Assembly: GCA_026710565.1 (NCBI GenBank)
Contig: JAPOQV010000583.1
Location: 1-13,395 of the forward strand
DNA from: Spirochaetaceae bacterium
GTDB taxonomy: Bacteria > Spirochaetota > Spirochaetia > SZUA-6 > Bin103
DNA: 13,395 bases
Reading direction: 5' to 3'
Positions 6,401 through 12,814 of the stretch are shown in pieces. How positions within the stretch are numbered: position 1 is the stretch's first letter; every line of letters begins with the position of its first letter. The notes under the pieces are model-generated. The model was not told where the DNA came from. It worked only from the letters and a program-made list of their open reading frames with translations, and searched no databases. A program made the position numbers and the translations under genes.

Positions 6401-7201
6401 TTACGAGCCCGTGCTCTGGTAGCGCTTGATGCTTGAGTTCCACAGCAGGATGCCCAGCACCAGCGTCGCCGCGGCCACCGGTGGTCCGCCGTAGCGCAAG
6501 GCGGACGCGAAGGTAGCGTCGCCGCTGCGGTCCAGAAACAGGTGCGCCGGGTAGAAGTTGATGAACGCGAAAGGAACGACGGTCAGTAGGAGCTGAATCA
6601 CCTTGGGATAGATCGTGATCGGGTAGCGGATGAACTCCGTGAAGTTGCGGAAGATGCTCTCTCCGATGCCGCCGGCACGGATGAAGCGGAAGTTGAGCGT
6701 GCCGATCATGATGATCAGGCCGCTCATGATCATTACGCCGCAGAGCAGCGTGACGATCAGCCAGACCACGTCGGCCGCTCCCAGGCTGATGTCCAACTCG
6801 CGCAGGCTGACGGTCAGCACGACCATCCCGACGATGATGTTGCCAAACCAGATGTGGTTGAACTTCATCAGGATGACGTGCACGAGGGTGGGGATCGGCT
6901 TGGTCAGGACGTTGTCGAACTTGCCGTCGCGTACCAAGTGCTCGACCGTGAGCAGCGGTGAACGGATGAAGACGCCGCACGCGCCCCAACTGATCTGGTA
7001 CAGGGAGACCAGCACCATCACCTCGAAGAAGCTCCAGCCGTTGATCACCGGAAATCGGCTCATGATGATCCAGACGTAGGCGTACGACGCGATGTTGGTG
7101 ATGAAGAACGACAGGAAGTCGGTCCAGAAGTTGAGGCGGTACTCCATCATGCCCTTGAGGAGGACCCGCACGTAGGCTCCGTACAGCCTGAGCAACCTCA
7201 C
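6401..7201 (-). CDS. ABC-2 transporter permease, second subunit (DUF990-like)
   Basis: This is one of two different membrane subunits of an ABC-2 type exporter, 266 residues from the chosen GTG. It has six predicted hydrophobic helices (for example FFITNIASYAYVWII, IIVGMVVLTVSL, WLIVTLLCGVMIMSGLIIMIG and VIQLLLTVVPFAFINFYPAHLF). It carries the motif LVRDGKFDNVLTKPIP, characteristic of this permease family (PF06182, COG3694 type). The GTG at 7201 lies four bases after the stop of the other permease gene, preceded by GGGTGAG. An upstream in-frame TTG at 7243 would cause a 43-base overlap and is less likely. The short C-terminus (IKRYQSTGS) is usual. Only 20 bases separate its stop from the convergent GNAT pseudogene. 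The exported substrate is unknown; relatives export drugs, viologens or glycolipid-like compounds. Confidence 0.9.
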   Translation of the reverse strand: MRLLRLYGAYVRVLLKGMMEYRLNFWTDFLSFFITNIASYAYVWIIMSRFPVINGWSFFEVMVLVSLYQISWGACGVFIRSPLLTVEHLVRDGKFDNVLTKPIPTLVHVILMKFNHIWFGNIIVGMVVLTVSLRELDISLGAADVVWLIVTLLCGVMIMSGLIIMIGTLNFRFIRAGGIGESIFRNFTEFIRYPITIYPKVIQLLLTVVPFAFINFYPAHLFLDRSGDATFASALRYGGPPVAAATLVLGILLWNSSIKRYQSTGS

Positions 7202-7205
7202 GATC

Positions 7206-8021
7206 TCACCCGCCGTGCCCGACGACCTTGCGTATGCCGGCAAGCCACAGCAGCCGCTGCAGCAGAAGCATCCCGGCGATCCACGCCCACTGCCAGGCGA
7301 TCAGCCACGCCGCGTCGGCGGCCGGGATCTTTCCCAGCCATGTCGCCGCCGGCGCGAAGAACAGCAGCCGGAACGGCAGGTACTCGGCGACCGCCACCAG
7401 CCAGGCCGGAAAGAACCACAACGGGATGAACGATCCCGAGAAGAGGCTGATGAGCATGTACAGCAACGCGCCGAGCTGCCAGACCGACGAGTGCCAGAAG
7501 CCCACCAGTCCGAGCACGTACGAGATCAGGAACAGCAGCAGCGATGCGCCGGGCACCAGCGCCAGGGCCAGCAGGCCGGCCTTGACCGTCGGCGGCGGCT
7601 GCACCCCGATGACGGCGGCCACGAGGACCAACATCGGCATGAGCTGCACTGCGATCCCGTACAGCTTCTGGCCCCACACGGCTGCCAAGTGCGACAGCAG
7701 ATGGCTGATCGGCCGGATGAAATCGATGGCGATCTCGCCGTTCTTGATGCGCTGGTCGATCCGGTCAATCACGTCGGCTTCGATCAGGAAGTAGAGCACC
7801 GTGGTCAGCGTCACGTAGGTCGTCATCTCGCGCAGCGACACCGATCCGAACCCGGTCTGCACCGCGTCCCTGCCGCCGTACAGGGCGCGCCAGATCGCGA
7901 ACTGCACAAAGATGAACACGATGCGGCTGACCATGCCCAGGAACGTGTTCAATCGGTAGGCGAGGTGCGAGCTCGCCTCGTTGAGGAACAGGTGCAGGTA
8001 GACACGGAACCGGGACAGCAC
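7206..8021 (-). CDS. ABC-2 transporter permease, first subunit (DUF990-like)
   Basis: This is the other membrane subunit of the exporter, 271 residues with about six hydrophobic helices (including GMVSRIVFIFVQFAIW, LMPMLVLVAAVIGV, LLLFLISYVLGLVGFW and LGALLYMLISLFSGSFIPLWFF). The family motif appears as RIKNGEIAIDFIRPIS. The segment SGSFIPLWFFPAWLVAVAEYLPFRLLFFAPAATWLG is typical of COG4587-type permeases. The start is a GTG with GGAGG four bases upstream, 13 bases after the ATPase stop. With the other permease it should form a heterodimeric pore driven by the adjacent ATPase. No periplasmic adaptor is encoded here. Confidence 0.9.
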   Translation of the reverse strand: MLSRFRVYLHLFLNEASSHLAYRLNTFLGMVSRIVFIFVQFAIWRALYGGRDAVQTGFGSVSLREMTTYVTLTTVLYFLIEADVIDRIDQRIKNGEIAIDFIRPISHLLSHLAAVWGQKLYGIAVQLMPMLVLVAAVIGVQPPPTVKAGLLALALVPGASLLLFLISYVLGLVGFWHSSVWQLGALLYMLISLFSGSFIPLWFFPAWLVAVAEYLPFRLLFFAPAATWLGKIPAADAAWLIAWQWAWIAGMLLLQRLLWLAGIRKVVGHGG

Positions 8022-8034
8022 GAGGCCTCCGTCC

Positions 8035-9039
8035 TTACAGGCTGGCGTACAGGTTGCGGATGACGTGCTCGATGTCCGGCTCCTCGGTGGAGAAGTCGGT
8101 CACCTCGTTGGAGCGCAGCAACTCGCCGACGATCACCGCGGCCTTCGTCCGCGCCGCGTCGAACGCGATCGTGACGGTGCCGTCGCTCACGTCGACGCTC
8201 TTCGCTCCCGCCGCTTCCAGCCTCGCCCGGTCCCGGATCTCGCCCTGCACGTCGGCGGTGATGACACTGTCGGCGGCGTAGCGCCGCTTCAGCGCGTCGA
8301 GGTCGCCGTCGTACATGATCCGGCCCTTGTCGATGACGATCACGCGGTCGCACAGCTTCTCGATGTCGCCCATGTCGTGGGTGGTGAGGATGACGGTCTT
8401 GCCGTGCGTGCGGTTGATCTCGCGGATGAACTGGCGGATGTGCTCCTTGGCCACGACGTCCAGGCCGATCGTCGGCTCGTCCAGGAAGATGAAGTCCGGG
8501 TCGTGCAGCATCGCGCAGCAGAAGTCGGCCCGCATGCGCTGCCCCAGGCTGAGTTGCCGCACCGCCACGTCCATGAACTCGTCGATCGCCAGGATGTCCG
8601 CGAAGCGCGCAAGCGCCCGCTCGTAGTCGGGCAGCGGGATGCCGTACATGTGGCGGATGACCTTGAAGGTGTCGGACACCGGGATGTCCCACCAGAGTTG
8701 GGTGCGCTGGCCGAACACGACGCCGATGTTGCGGGCGTTGGCCATGCGCTGGCGGTGGGGGACGATGCCGCCCACGGAGACATCGCCGGCGGTCGGCACC
8801 AGGATTCCGACCAGCATCTTGATCGTGGTCGACTTGCCTGCGCCGTTGGGGCCGATGTAGCCGACCACCTCGCCCGGCTCGATGTCGAAGGAGATGCGGT
8901 CGACCGCGGTGAGCACGTCGTACTCGGGCGCGAACAGACCGCGCACTGCCCCGCCCAGCCCCGGCCGGCGGCGCTGGCGCTTGAATTCGCGGGTGATGTC
9001 GCGGACCCGGATGCCTCCGTGGTCGTTCTGGGTGGCCAT
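8035..9039 (-). CDS. ABC-2 exporter ATP-binding protein (COG4586-like)
   Basis: This cytosolic ATPase powers the two permeases downstream. Numbered from the ATG at 9039 (334 residues), it has Walker A GPNGAGKST (63-71), Q-loop Gln111 in VVFGQRTQLWWDIP, ABC signature LSLGQ (163-167), Walker B FIFLDEPT with Glu188, and H-loop His221. The VFGQRTQLWWDIPVSDTFKVIRHMYGIP segment and the long N-terminal stretch EFKRQRRRPGLGGAVRGLFAPEYD before the first strand mark the COG4586 group, which works with DUF990 permeases. The last roughly 80 residues form the usual non-catalytic C-terminal extension. A GTG at 9063 is an alternative start adding eight residues. It is the first gene of a three-gene operon with gaps of 13 and 4 bases. 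All motifs are intact. Confidence 0.93.
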   Translation of the reverse strand: MATQNDHGGIRVRDITREFKRQRRRPGLGGAVRGLFAPEYDVLTAVDRISFDIEPGEVVGYIGPNGAGKSTTIKMLVGILVPTAGDVSVGGIVPHRQRMANARNIGVVFGQRTQLWWDIPVSDTFKVIRHMYGIPLPDYERALARFADILAIDEFMDVAVRQLSLGQRMRADFCCAMLHDPDFIFLDEPTIGLDVVAKEHIRQFIREINRTHGKTVILTTHDMGDIEKLCDRVIVIDKGRIMYDGDLDALKRRYAADSVITADVQGEIRDRARLEAAGAKSVDVSDGTVTIAFDAARTKAAVIVGELLRSNEVTDFSTEEPDIEHVIRNLYASL

Positions 9040-9106
9040 GGTGGAAGCCGCCGATGCTACCACGGGTCCGTCGCTGCGGATCGATCCTCATACCGCTTGA
9101 TCTTTG

Positions 9107-9135
9107 TTGCCCGCGCGGTCCGCGGCCGATAGGCT
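9107..9135 (+). promoter_or_regulatory. Putative promoter of the gene at 9145 (leaderless arrangement)
   Basis: TTGCCC (9107-9112) and TAGGCT (9130-9135) are separated by 17 bases, a standard sigma-70-like spacing (four and three of six consensus positions). The -10 ends only nine bases before the ATG at 9145, so transcription would begin within a few bases of the start codon. No ribosome-binding site is visible in CCGGGCGCG. This fits a leaderless mRNA, but the element matches are modest. Confidence 0.35.
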
Positions 9136-9144
9136 CCGGGCGCG

Positions 9145-9657
9145 ATGAGCAAGCAAGTGATCGCGCTGAGCGCGCGGGCCGCGGCGCAGTTGCCGTCGAT
9201 ACCGGAGACTCAGCGCCAACTGAAGGAAGGCTACCTCGACGCCACGAGCCGCCTCTCCATCGCTGACCTGGAGGCGATGAAGGACTCGTACCTGATCAGC
9301 ATCGTCACCACGCACCCGCGGTGGGAGGTCATCGGCGTCCTGGAGAAGCTCGGACTCTCAGCCTATTGCCCGTCCGAGCACATCATCGTCGCGCCCAAGG
9401 GCAAGCGCCAGGACATCGACCACTGGCGGCGCTGGCGTGCCGGATTCGAGCAGGCCGGCGTGCCCCTGGCGGCGGTCATCGACCACACGGGCGAGGGCGC
9501 GGGCTCCGTGGTCCATGCCTTGGGAACGGCGCCCGACTTTGCCGGCGTGAGTCTCTACTACTGGCCGTATGACGCGGGCGACCAGACGGAATCGACCGCC
9601 ATCCGCATTGACGGGCTGGCCGACACGAAGGAGTACCGGCTGGCCAGGCGCGGGTAG
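9145..9657 (+). CDS. Hypothetical protein, 170 residues
   Basis: I do not recognise a family. The protein is soluble-looking, without a signal peptide or membrane segment. A helix-prone N-terminal part (SARAAAQLPSIPETQRQLKEGYLDATSRLSIADLEAMK) precedes what look like alternating strands and helices (SYLISIVTTHPRWEVIGVLEKLGLSAYCPSEHIIVAPKG, then AAVIDHTGEGAGSVVHALG). It ends in an acidic and aromatic stretch (GVSLYYWPYDAGDQTESTAIRIDGLADTKEYRL). Codon use (G/C third positions) matches its neighbours and differs from random frames, and the gene fills the space between two well-defined genes, so I believe it is real. No Shine-Dalgarno precedes the ATG; a promoter-like pair sits immediately upstream. 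It is divergent from the ABC exporter operon and convergent with the PhyH gene, whose stop is four bases away. Confidence 0.72.
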   Translation: MSKQVIALSARAAAQLPSIPETQRQLKEGYLDATSRLSIADLEAMKDSYLISIVTTHPRWEVIGVLEKLGLSAYCPSEHIIVAPKGKRQDIDHWRRWRAGFEQAGVPLAAVIDHTGEGAGSVVHALGTAPDFAGVSLYYWPYDAGDQTESTAIRIDGLADTKEYRLARRG

Positions 9658-9661
9658 GCCC

Positions 9662-10465
9662 TCACACGGGTCGGGGACGGCCGAGTCCGTGTTCGCGCGT
9701 GACCTGCAGGCGCTGCGTCAGGTGCCGCATGCGGCCCGGACCGGCGGTGCGCAGCATCGGCTCCGCGTACACTGTCCCGTCCTGGCCGACCGCGTTGCGC
9801 AGGAGCCGCACCAGGTGCGGCAGCGCCGGACCCGCCATGTGCTCCTCGAGGTTGTACGTGAACATGCGCCGTTCCGTGCCGCCGCCCCAGGCGCTGTGCT
9901 TGGTCTTGTGGTTGAACAGCAGCATGTCGCCGGGGGTGGAGGCGATGGCGTAGCCGGGCAGGGCGCTGCCGTGCATGCCCCAGACCTCGTCGTTGCGGTT
10001 GTGGCGGCTGAGGGGAACCACCCGGTGCAGGCCGTCGGCGTAGGCGTCGCCGGCGTGGCAGCTCCCCGGGAACACGCGCAGGCAGCCTGAGCCGGCGTCC
10101 ACGGGGTCGAGGTAGAAGGCGATCTTCAGCGAGTGGTACGGCGCCGCCAAGTCGTGGTCGGAGTGCCAGTTCGTGTCGCCCACGTAGAAGTTGCCGTCGC
10201 TGCCGGCGTAGTTGTAGTCCGGCCCCAGCAGGCTCCGCACCACGCCGTCGATGCGCGGATCGTCCAGCAGGCCGCACAGGTACTCGTCCCGGTCCGCGAA
10301 CGGGACGAGCACCGACCGTTCCCGGTGATCGTGGGTAAGGCGGCTGGCGGCCCAGATGCGCTCGAAGGCGGCGGTGATCTCGCCGACCTCGTCCGCGAAC
10401 AGCGCCGGGAAGCGCAGGAACCCGAAGGTCCCGTAGAAGGCGAGCTGCTGGTCGTCGAGTCTCAT
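9662..10465 (-). CDS. Phytanoyl-CoA dioxygenase (PhyH) family oxygenase
   Basis: This is a non-haem Fe(II)/2-oxoglutarate-dependent oxygenase of 267 residues, predicted to hydroxylate a small organic molecule with release of succinate and CO2. It opens with the family-typical LDDQQLAFYGTFGFLRFPALFADEVGEI. The iron triad is His101 and Asp103 in NWHSDHDL plus a distal His in FNHKTKHSAWGGG, most likely His190 (His186 is the alternative). ERR (198-200) supplies the Arg expected to bind 2-oxoglutarate. FYLDPVDAGSGCLRVFPGSCH (117-137) is the usual strand with the gain-of-fold loop. The ATG at 10465 is chosen because the family begins there; an upstream in-frame extension to 10570 overlaps the divergent gene and has no family similarity. 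No clear ribosome-binding site is seen. It is divergent from the dehydrogenase/PhyH operon, with an 85-base gap. Substrate unknown. Confidence 0.88.
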   Translation of the reverse strand: MRLDDQQLAFYGTFGFLRFPALFADEVGEITAAFERIWAASRLTHDHRERSVLVPFADRDEYLCGLLDDPRIDGVVRSLLGPDYNYAGSDGNFYVGDTNWHSDHDLAAPYHSLKIAFYLDPVDAGSGCLRVFPGSCHAGDAYADGLHRVVPLSRHNRNDEVWGMHGSALPGYAIASTPGDMLLFNHKTKHSAWGGGTERRMFTYNLEEHMAGPALPHLVRLLRNAVGQDGTVYAEPMLRTAGPGRMRHLTQRLQVTREHGLGRPRPV

Positions 10466-10500
10466 GGGATCGCGCGGCGCGGGTGCGCCGCCCGAGTATT

Positions 10501-10509
10501 TGCTACCCT
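10501..10509 (+). promoter_or_regulatory. Possible extended -10 element for the alcohol dehydrogenase operon
   Basis: TGCTACCCT resembles an extended -10 (TGn followed by TAnnnT). It lies 41 bases before the dehydrogenase ATG in the divergent gap. There is no recognisable -35 at 17 bases upstream, so this is a weak call. Confidence 0.3.
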
Positions 10510-10512
10510 GTG

Positions 10513-10541
10513 CCTCGCAGGCAAGCGAGCCTGGGGCGAGG
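10513..10541 (+). promoter_or_regulatory. Hairpin in the 5' leader of the alcohol dehydrogenase gene
   Basis: CAGGC (10518-10522) pairs with GCCTG (10529-10533) around AAGCGA. The outer arms CCTCG (10513-10517) and CGAGG (10537-10541) also pair, leaving a three-G bulge. The 3' arm runs into the GAGGAG ribosome-binding site of the gene at 10551. This could modulate translation, but in GC-rich DNA such a stem may be chance. Confidence 0.3.
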
Positions 10542-10550
10542 AGGAGCACG

Positions 10551-11597
10551 ATGAAAGGCGTCGTCTTCACGGGGGACCGTCAACTGGAGTTGCGCGAGCT
10601 GCCGGTCCCGGAGCCCGGACCCGAGCAGGCGCTGGTGCGGATGGCCGCTTCCTCCATCTGCGGGACCGACATGCACTTCTACCGCAAGAGCTGGGACGAG
10701 CTGGTGGAGTTCCGCGCGTCGTTCAACGGATCGCCGGACACCATCCCCGGCCACGAGCCGTGCGGCGTGGTCGAGTCGGTCGGCGCGAACGTCACCTCGG
10801 TCGGTCCGGGGGACCGGGTGACCGTCTACCAGCACGTGGGCTGCGAGAGTTGCGGCTACTGCCGCCGGGGCGAGGTGATGTTCTGCCCGGAGCGTACCGG
10901 CTACGGATCGGTGCATGACGGCTCGTCCGCTGACTACACCCTGGCGCCGGCGCGCAACTGCATGCGGATCCCGGACGCGCTGAGCTTCGATCGCGCCGTG
11001 GTGCTCTCCTGCGCCGGCGGCACGGCCTACCAGTCGATCCAGCGCATCGACCCGTCCGGCGCCGACACGGTGGGCATCTTCGGGCTTGGCCCGGTGGGCC
11101 TGTGCGCGACGGCGTTCGCGGTAGCGCGCGGGGCGCGCGTGGTGGGGCTGGACCTGCAGCCCGAACGGCTGCGCCTGGCGCGTGCGATGGGCGCCGAGCG
11201 GGTGATCGACGTCTCCGGTCAGGACGCGGTGGCAGAGCTGCTGGAGATGACCGGCGGCCGCGGGCTGGACGCCGCCGCCGACTACTCGGGCAGCCCGCGG
11301 GCGCAGCAGGCGATGGTGGCGGCGGCCGGCAAGTGGGCGCGACTAGGGCTGGTCGGCGTCGGCGAGCCGTTCGAGCTCGACGCCTTTCGCGGCATGATCA
11401 TGCGCCAACTCACCCTGATGGGATCCTGGATCTACAACCTGGGCCAGTTCGAGGAGATCGTCGGCCACGTGCTGGAGCGGGACATCCCGCTGGAGGAGCT
11501 GATCACCCATCGGTATACAATCGACCAGGCCGAGGAGGCGTTCCGGGTGTTCGACTCGGGCGTGACCGGCAAGGTGGTGTTCACATGGGAGTCCTGA
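10551..11597 (+). CDS. Zinc-dependent alcohol dehydrogenase (MDR superfamily)
   Basis: The product has 348 residues and belongs to the medium-chain dehydrogenase family, oxidising an alcohol or polyol with NAD(P)+. Catalytic zinc ligands are Cys37 (SSICGTD) and His68-Glu69 (GHEP). The structural zinc lobe has Cys98, Cys101, Cys104 and Cys112 (CESCGYCRRGEVMFC). The nucleotide loop is GLGPVG (178-183), and Asp201 ends the second strand (VVGLDLQPERL), which favours NAD over NADP. The 38-DMHFYRK insert is typical of threonine- or sorbitol-dehydrogenase-like members. The start has GAGGAG a few bases upstream, and MKGVVFTGDRQLELRELPVPEPG is a classical MDR N-terminus. Its 3' end overlaps the following PhyH gene by 13 bases, indicating tight co-translation. 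Likely role: oxidation of a hydroxyl, possibly one introduced by a neighbouring oxygenase (inference). Confidence 0.92.
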   Translation: MKGVVFTGDRQLELRELPVPEPGPEQALVRMAASSICGTDMHFYRKSWDELVEFRASFNGSPDTIPGHEPCGVVESVGANVTSVGPGDRVTVYQHVGCESCGYCRRGEVMFCPERTGYGSVHDGSSADYTLAPARNCMRIPDALSFDRAVVLSCAGGTAYQSIQRIDPSGADTVGIFGLGPVGLCATAFAVARGARVVGLDLQPERLRLARAMGAERVIDVSGQDAVAELLEMTGGRGLDAAADYSGSPRAQQAMVAAAGKWARLGLVGVGEPFELDAFRGMIMRQLTLMGSWIYNLGQFEEIVGHVLERDIPLEELITHRYTIDQAEEAFRVFDSGVTGKVVFTWES

Positions 11598-12796
11598 GCC
11601 CCGCACAGATCGCCCGCTTCCGCGACGACGGCTTTTTGGTCGTGCCGGACCTGATGAGCCGCGACGAGATCGACCGGCTGGCCGATGCCGTACGCTCCGA
11701 GTTCGTGACGCAGCGCCATATCGGCGTGGGCAGACACTTCCCGGACCCGGGCAAGTACACCCTGTCCGAGGACAGCCTGCGGCTGGCCGACGTGCGCCGC
11801 GTGGTCGACCACCCGCAGGTGACCGCCGCGGTCTCCGAGCTGCTGGAGGACGAGATCCGCATCTCGGCCTTCGTGATCTACTCCATGCCGCCCGGCAGCC
11901 CCGGCACCGGCGGCGACTACCAGGGCACGCACGAGTCCGCGCACTGCGACTACAAGCCGTACCGACCGGTCGGCTCGTCGCTGCGCTGGCTGTTCGTGAT
12001 CGTGCCGCTGGTCGACTACACCGAGGAGGTGGGCCCGCTGCTGGTGTCACCGGGATCGCACAAGATCCCAACGCTGGCCCGCCGGGGACGGATCACGCAC
12101 GTGGAGCGGGCGCGGGGCGACCAGCTTCGTCCCTTCCAGGACACGCGGCTGCGGCGCGGGCAGGTCGCCTTCATGGACATGTTCACGTGGCACCAGGCCT
12201 TCGGCAATCGCTCGGACACCCTGCGCTTCGGCGTCTACAACAAGTACCGGGCGCGCAGCGCGCCGCCGGGCTGCGGACCCTACCTGTTCCGGGAGCGCTC
12301 GGCGGAGCTGTTCGACGCCGCCGGCGCGGAGTTGCTGGAGAACCGCATCGAGGGCCGCGTCGCGCAGACCAAACTGCTGGTCGAGGAGGCGGACCGGTTC
12401 CTCGTCCTCGACGGGCCGGACGGGTCGCCGACCGTTCCCGGCGGGGCGGCGCAGCCGGCTCTAAAGCGGGTGGGCACCGACGACGACAACGTGATCGACG
12501 CGCTGATGGGTGCGGCCCGCCCGCAGCTCGGCGGCGACCTGCCGTGGGTCAGTTACGTGGGGGATTACCTGGTGGGTGACGGCTCGGCTGACGTCTGCCG
12601 CGTCTACGCCTGCCCGCACGAGGAGCTGGCGCGCGACAACGGCCCGGCCACCGCCACGGCTCGCTGGCACTTCTTCGACCAGCTCCGCGCGGAGACCGGC
12701 ACCCCCTACCTGGCGGAAGCCGCGGCGCGATGGCTGACCGAACCCGTCGTGCGGGGCATCGGCCAGTCGAACGAACAGGCCAAGTTCAATCCATAG
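11585..12796 (+). CDS. PhyH-family oxygenase with C-terminal Nudix-like domain lacking the catalytic box
   Basis: The 403-residue protein has two parts. Residues 1-230 are a Fe(II)/2-oxoglutarate oxygenase: LSPAQIARFRDDGFLVVPDLMSRDEIDRL, iron ligands His120 and Asp122 (SAHCDY), a distal His203 (FTWHQAFGNRSD) and Arg214 as candidate 2-oxoglutarate ligand. Residues about 262-385 form an extra domain: LLVEEADRFLVLDGPDGSPTVPGGA, then LPWVSYVGDYLVGD, VCRVYACPHEELA, ARWHFFDQL and TPYLAEAAARWL. The order of these segments resembles a Nudix fold, including a PGG where Nudix proteins have it. The helix that should carry REUxEE instead reads ALKRVGTDDDNVIDALMGAA, so hydrolase activity is unlikely. Typical PhyH proteins have 250-300 residues, so this one is long. 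ATG 11585 overlaps the dehydrogenase stop by 13 bases. The first domain is a firm call; the second is my pattern judgement. Confidence 0.85.
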   Translation: MGVLSPAQIARFRDDGFLVVPDLMSRDEIDRLADAVRSEFVTQRHIGVGRHFPDPGKYTLSEDSLRLADVRRVVDHPQVTAAVSELLEDEIRISAFVIYSMPPGSPGTGGDYQGTHESAHCDYKPYRPVGSSLRWLFVIVPLVDYTEEVGPLLVSPGSHKIPTLARRGRITHVERARGDQLRPFQDTRLRRGQVAFMDMFTWHQAFGNRSDTLRFGVYNKYRARSAPPGCGPYLFRERSAELFDAAGAELLENRIEGRVAQTKLLVEEADRFLVLDGPDGSPTVPGGAAQPALKRVGTDDDNVIDALMGAARPQLGGDLPWVSYVGDYLVGDGSADVCRVYACPHEELARDNGPATATARWHFFDQLRAETGTPYLAEAAARWLTEPVVRGIGQSNEQAKFNP

Positions 12797-12814
12797 AGGT
12801 CCTTTGGTATCAGC

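Noticed and set aside
9078..9087. Ten-bp palindrome GGATCGATCC in the exporter/orphan divergent gap
   Set aside because: It is short and built on common GATC/CGAT words, with no partner copy seen, so it is likely chance.
8065..9132. Long open frames antisense to or overlapping the ABC ATPase gene on the plus strand, and 7949-9091 on the minus strand
   Set aside because: They are rich in Arg, Ala, His and Val from GC-rich shadow reading and have no motifs. The ATPase frame in the same place has every ABC motif.
10466..10570. Upstream extension of the first PhyH gene that could look like a signal peptide (MKTTPFIVLLLAPGSLACEAQ)
   Set aside because: It would overlap the divergent dehydrogenase start and its leader, and PhyH enzymes are cytosolic and begin at MRLDDQQLAF. 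The hydrophobic stretch is probably coincidental antisense of the leader.
11102..11584. In-frame upstream extension of the second PhyH gene
   Set aside because: The sequence is an Arg/Gly-rich shadow of the alcohol dehydrogenase. The PhyH family starts at the ATG at 11585.
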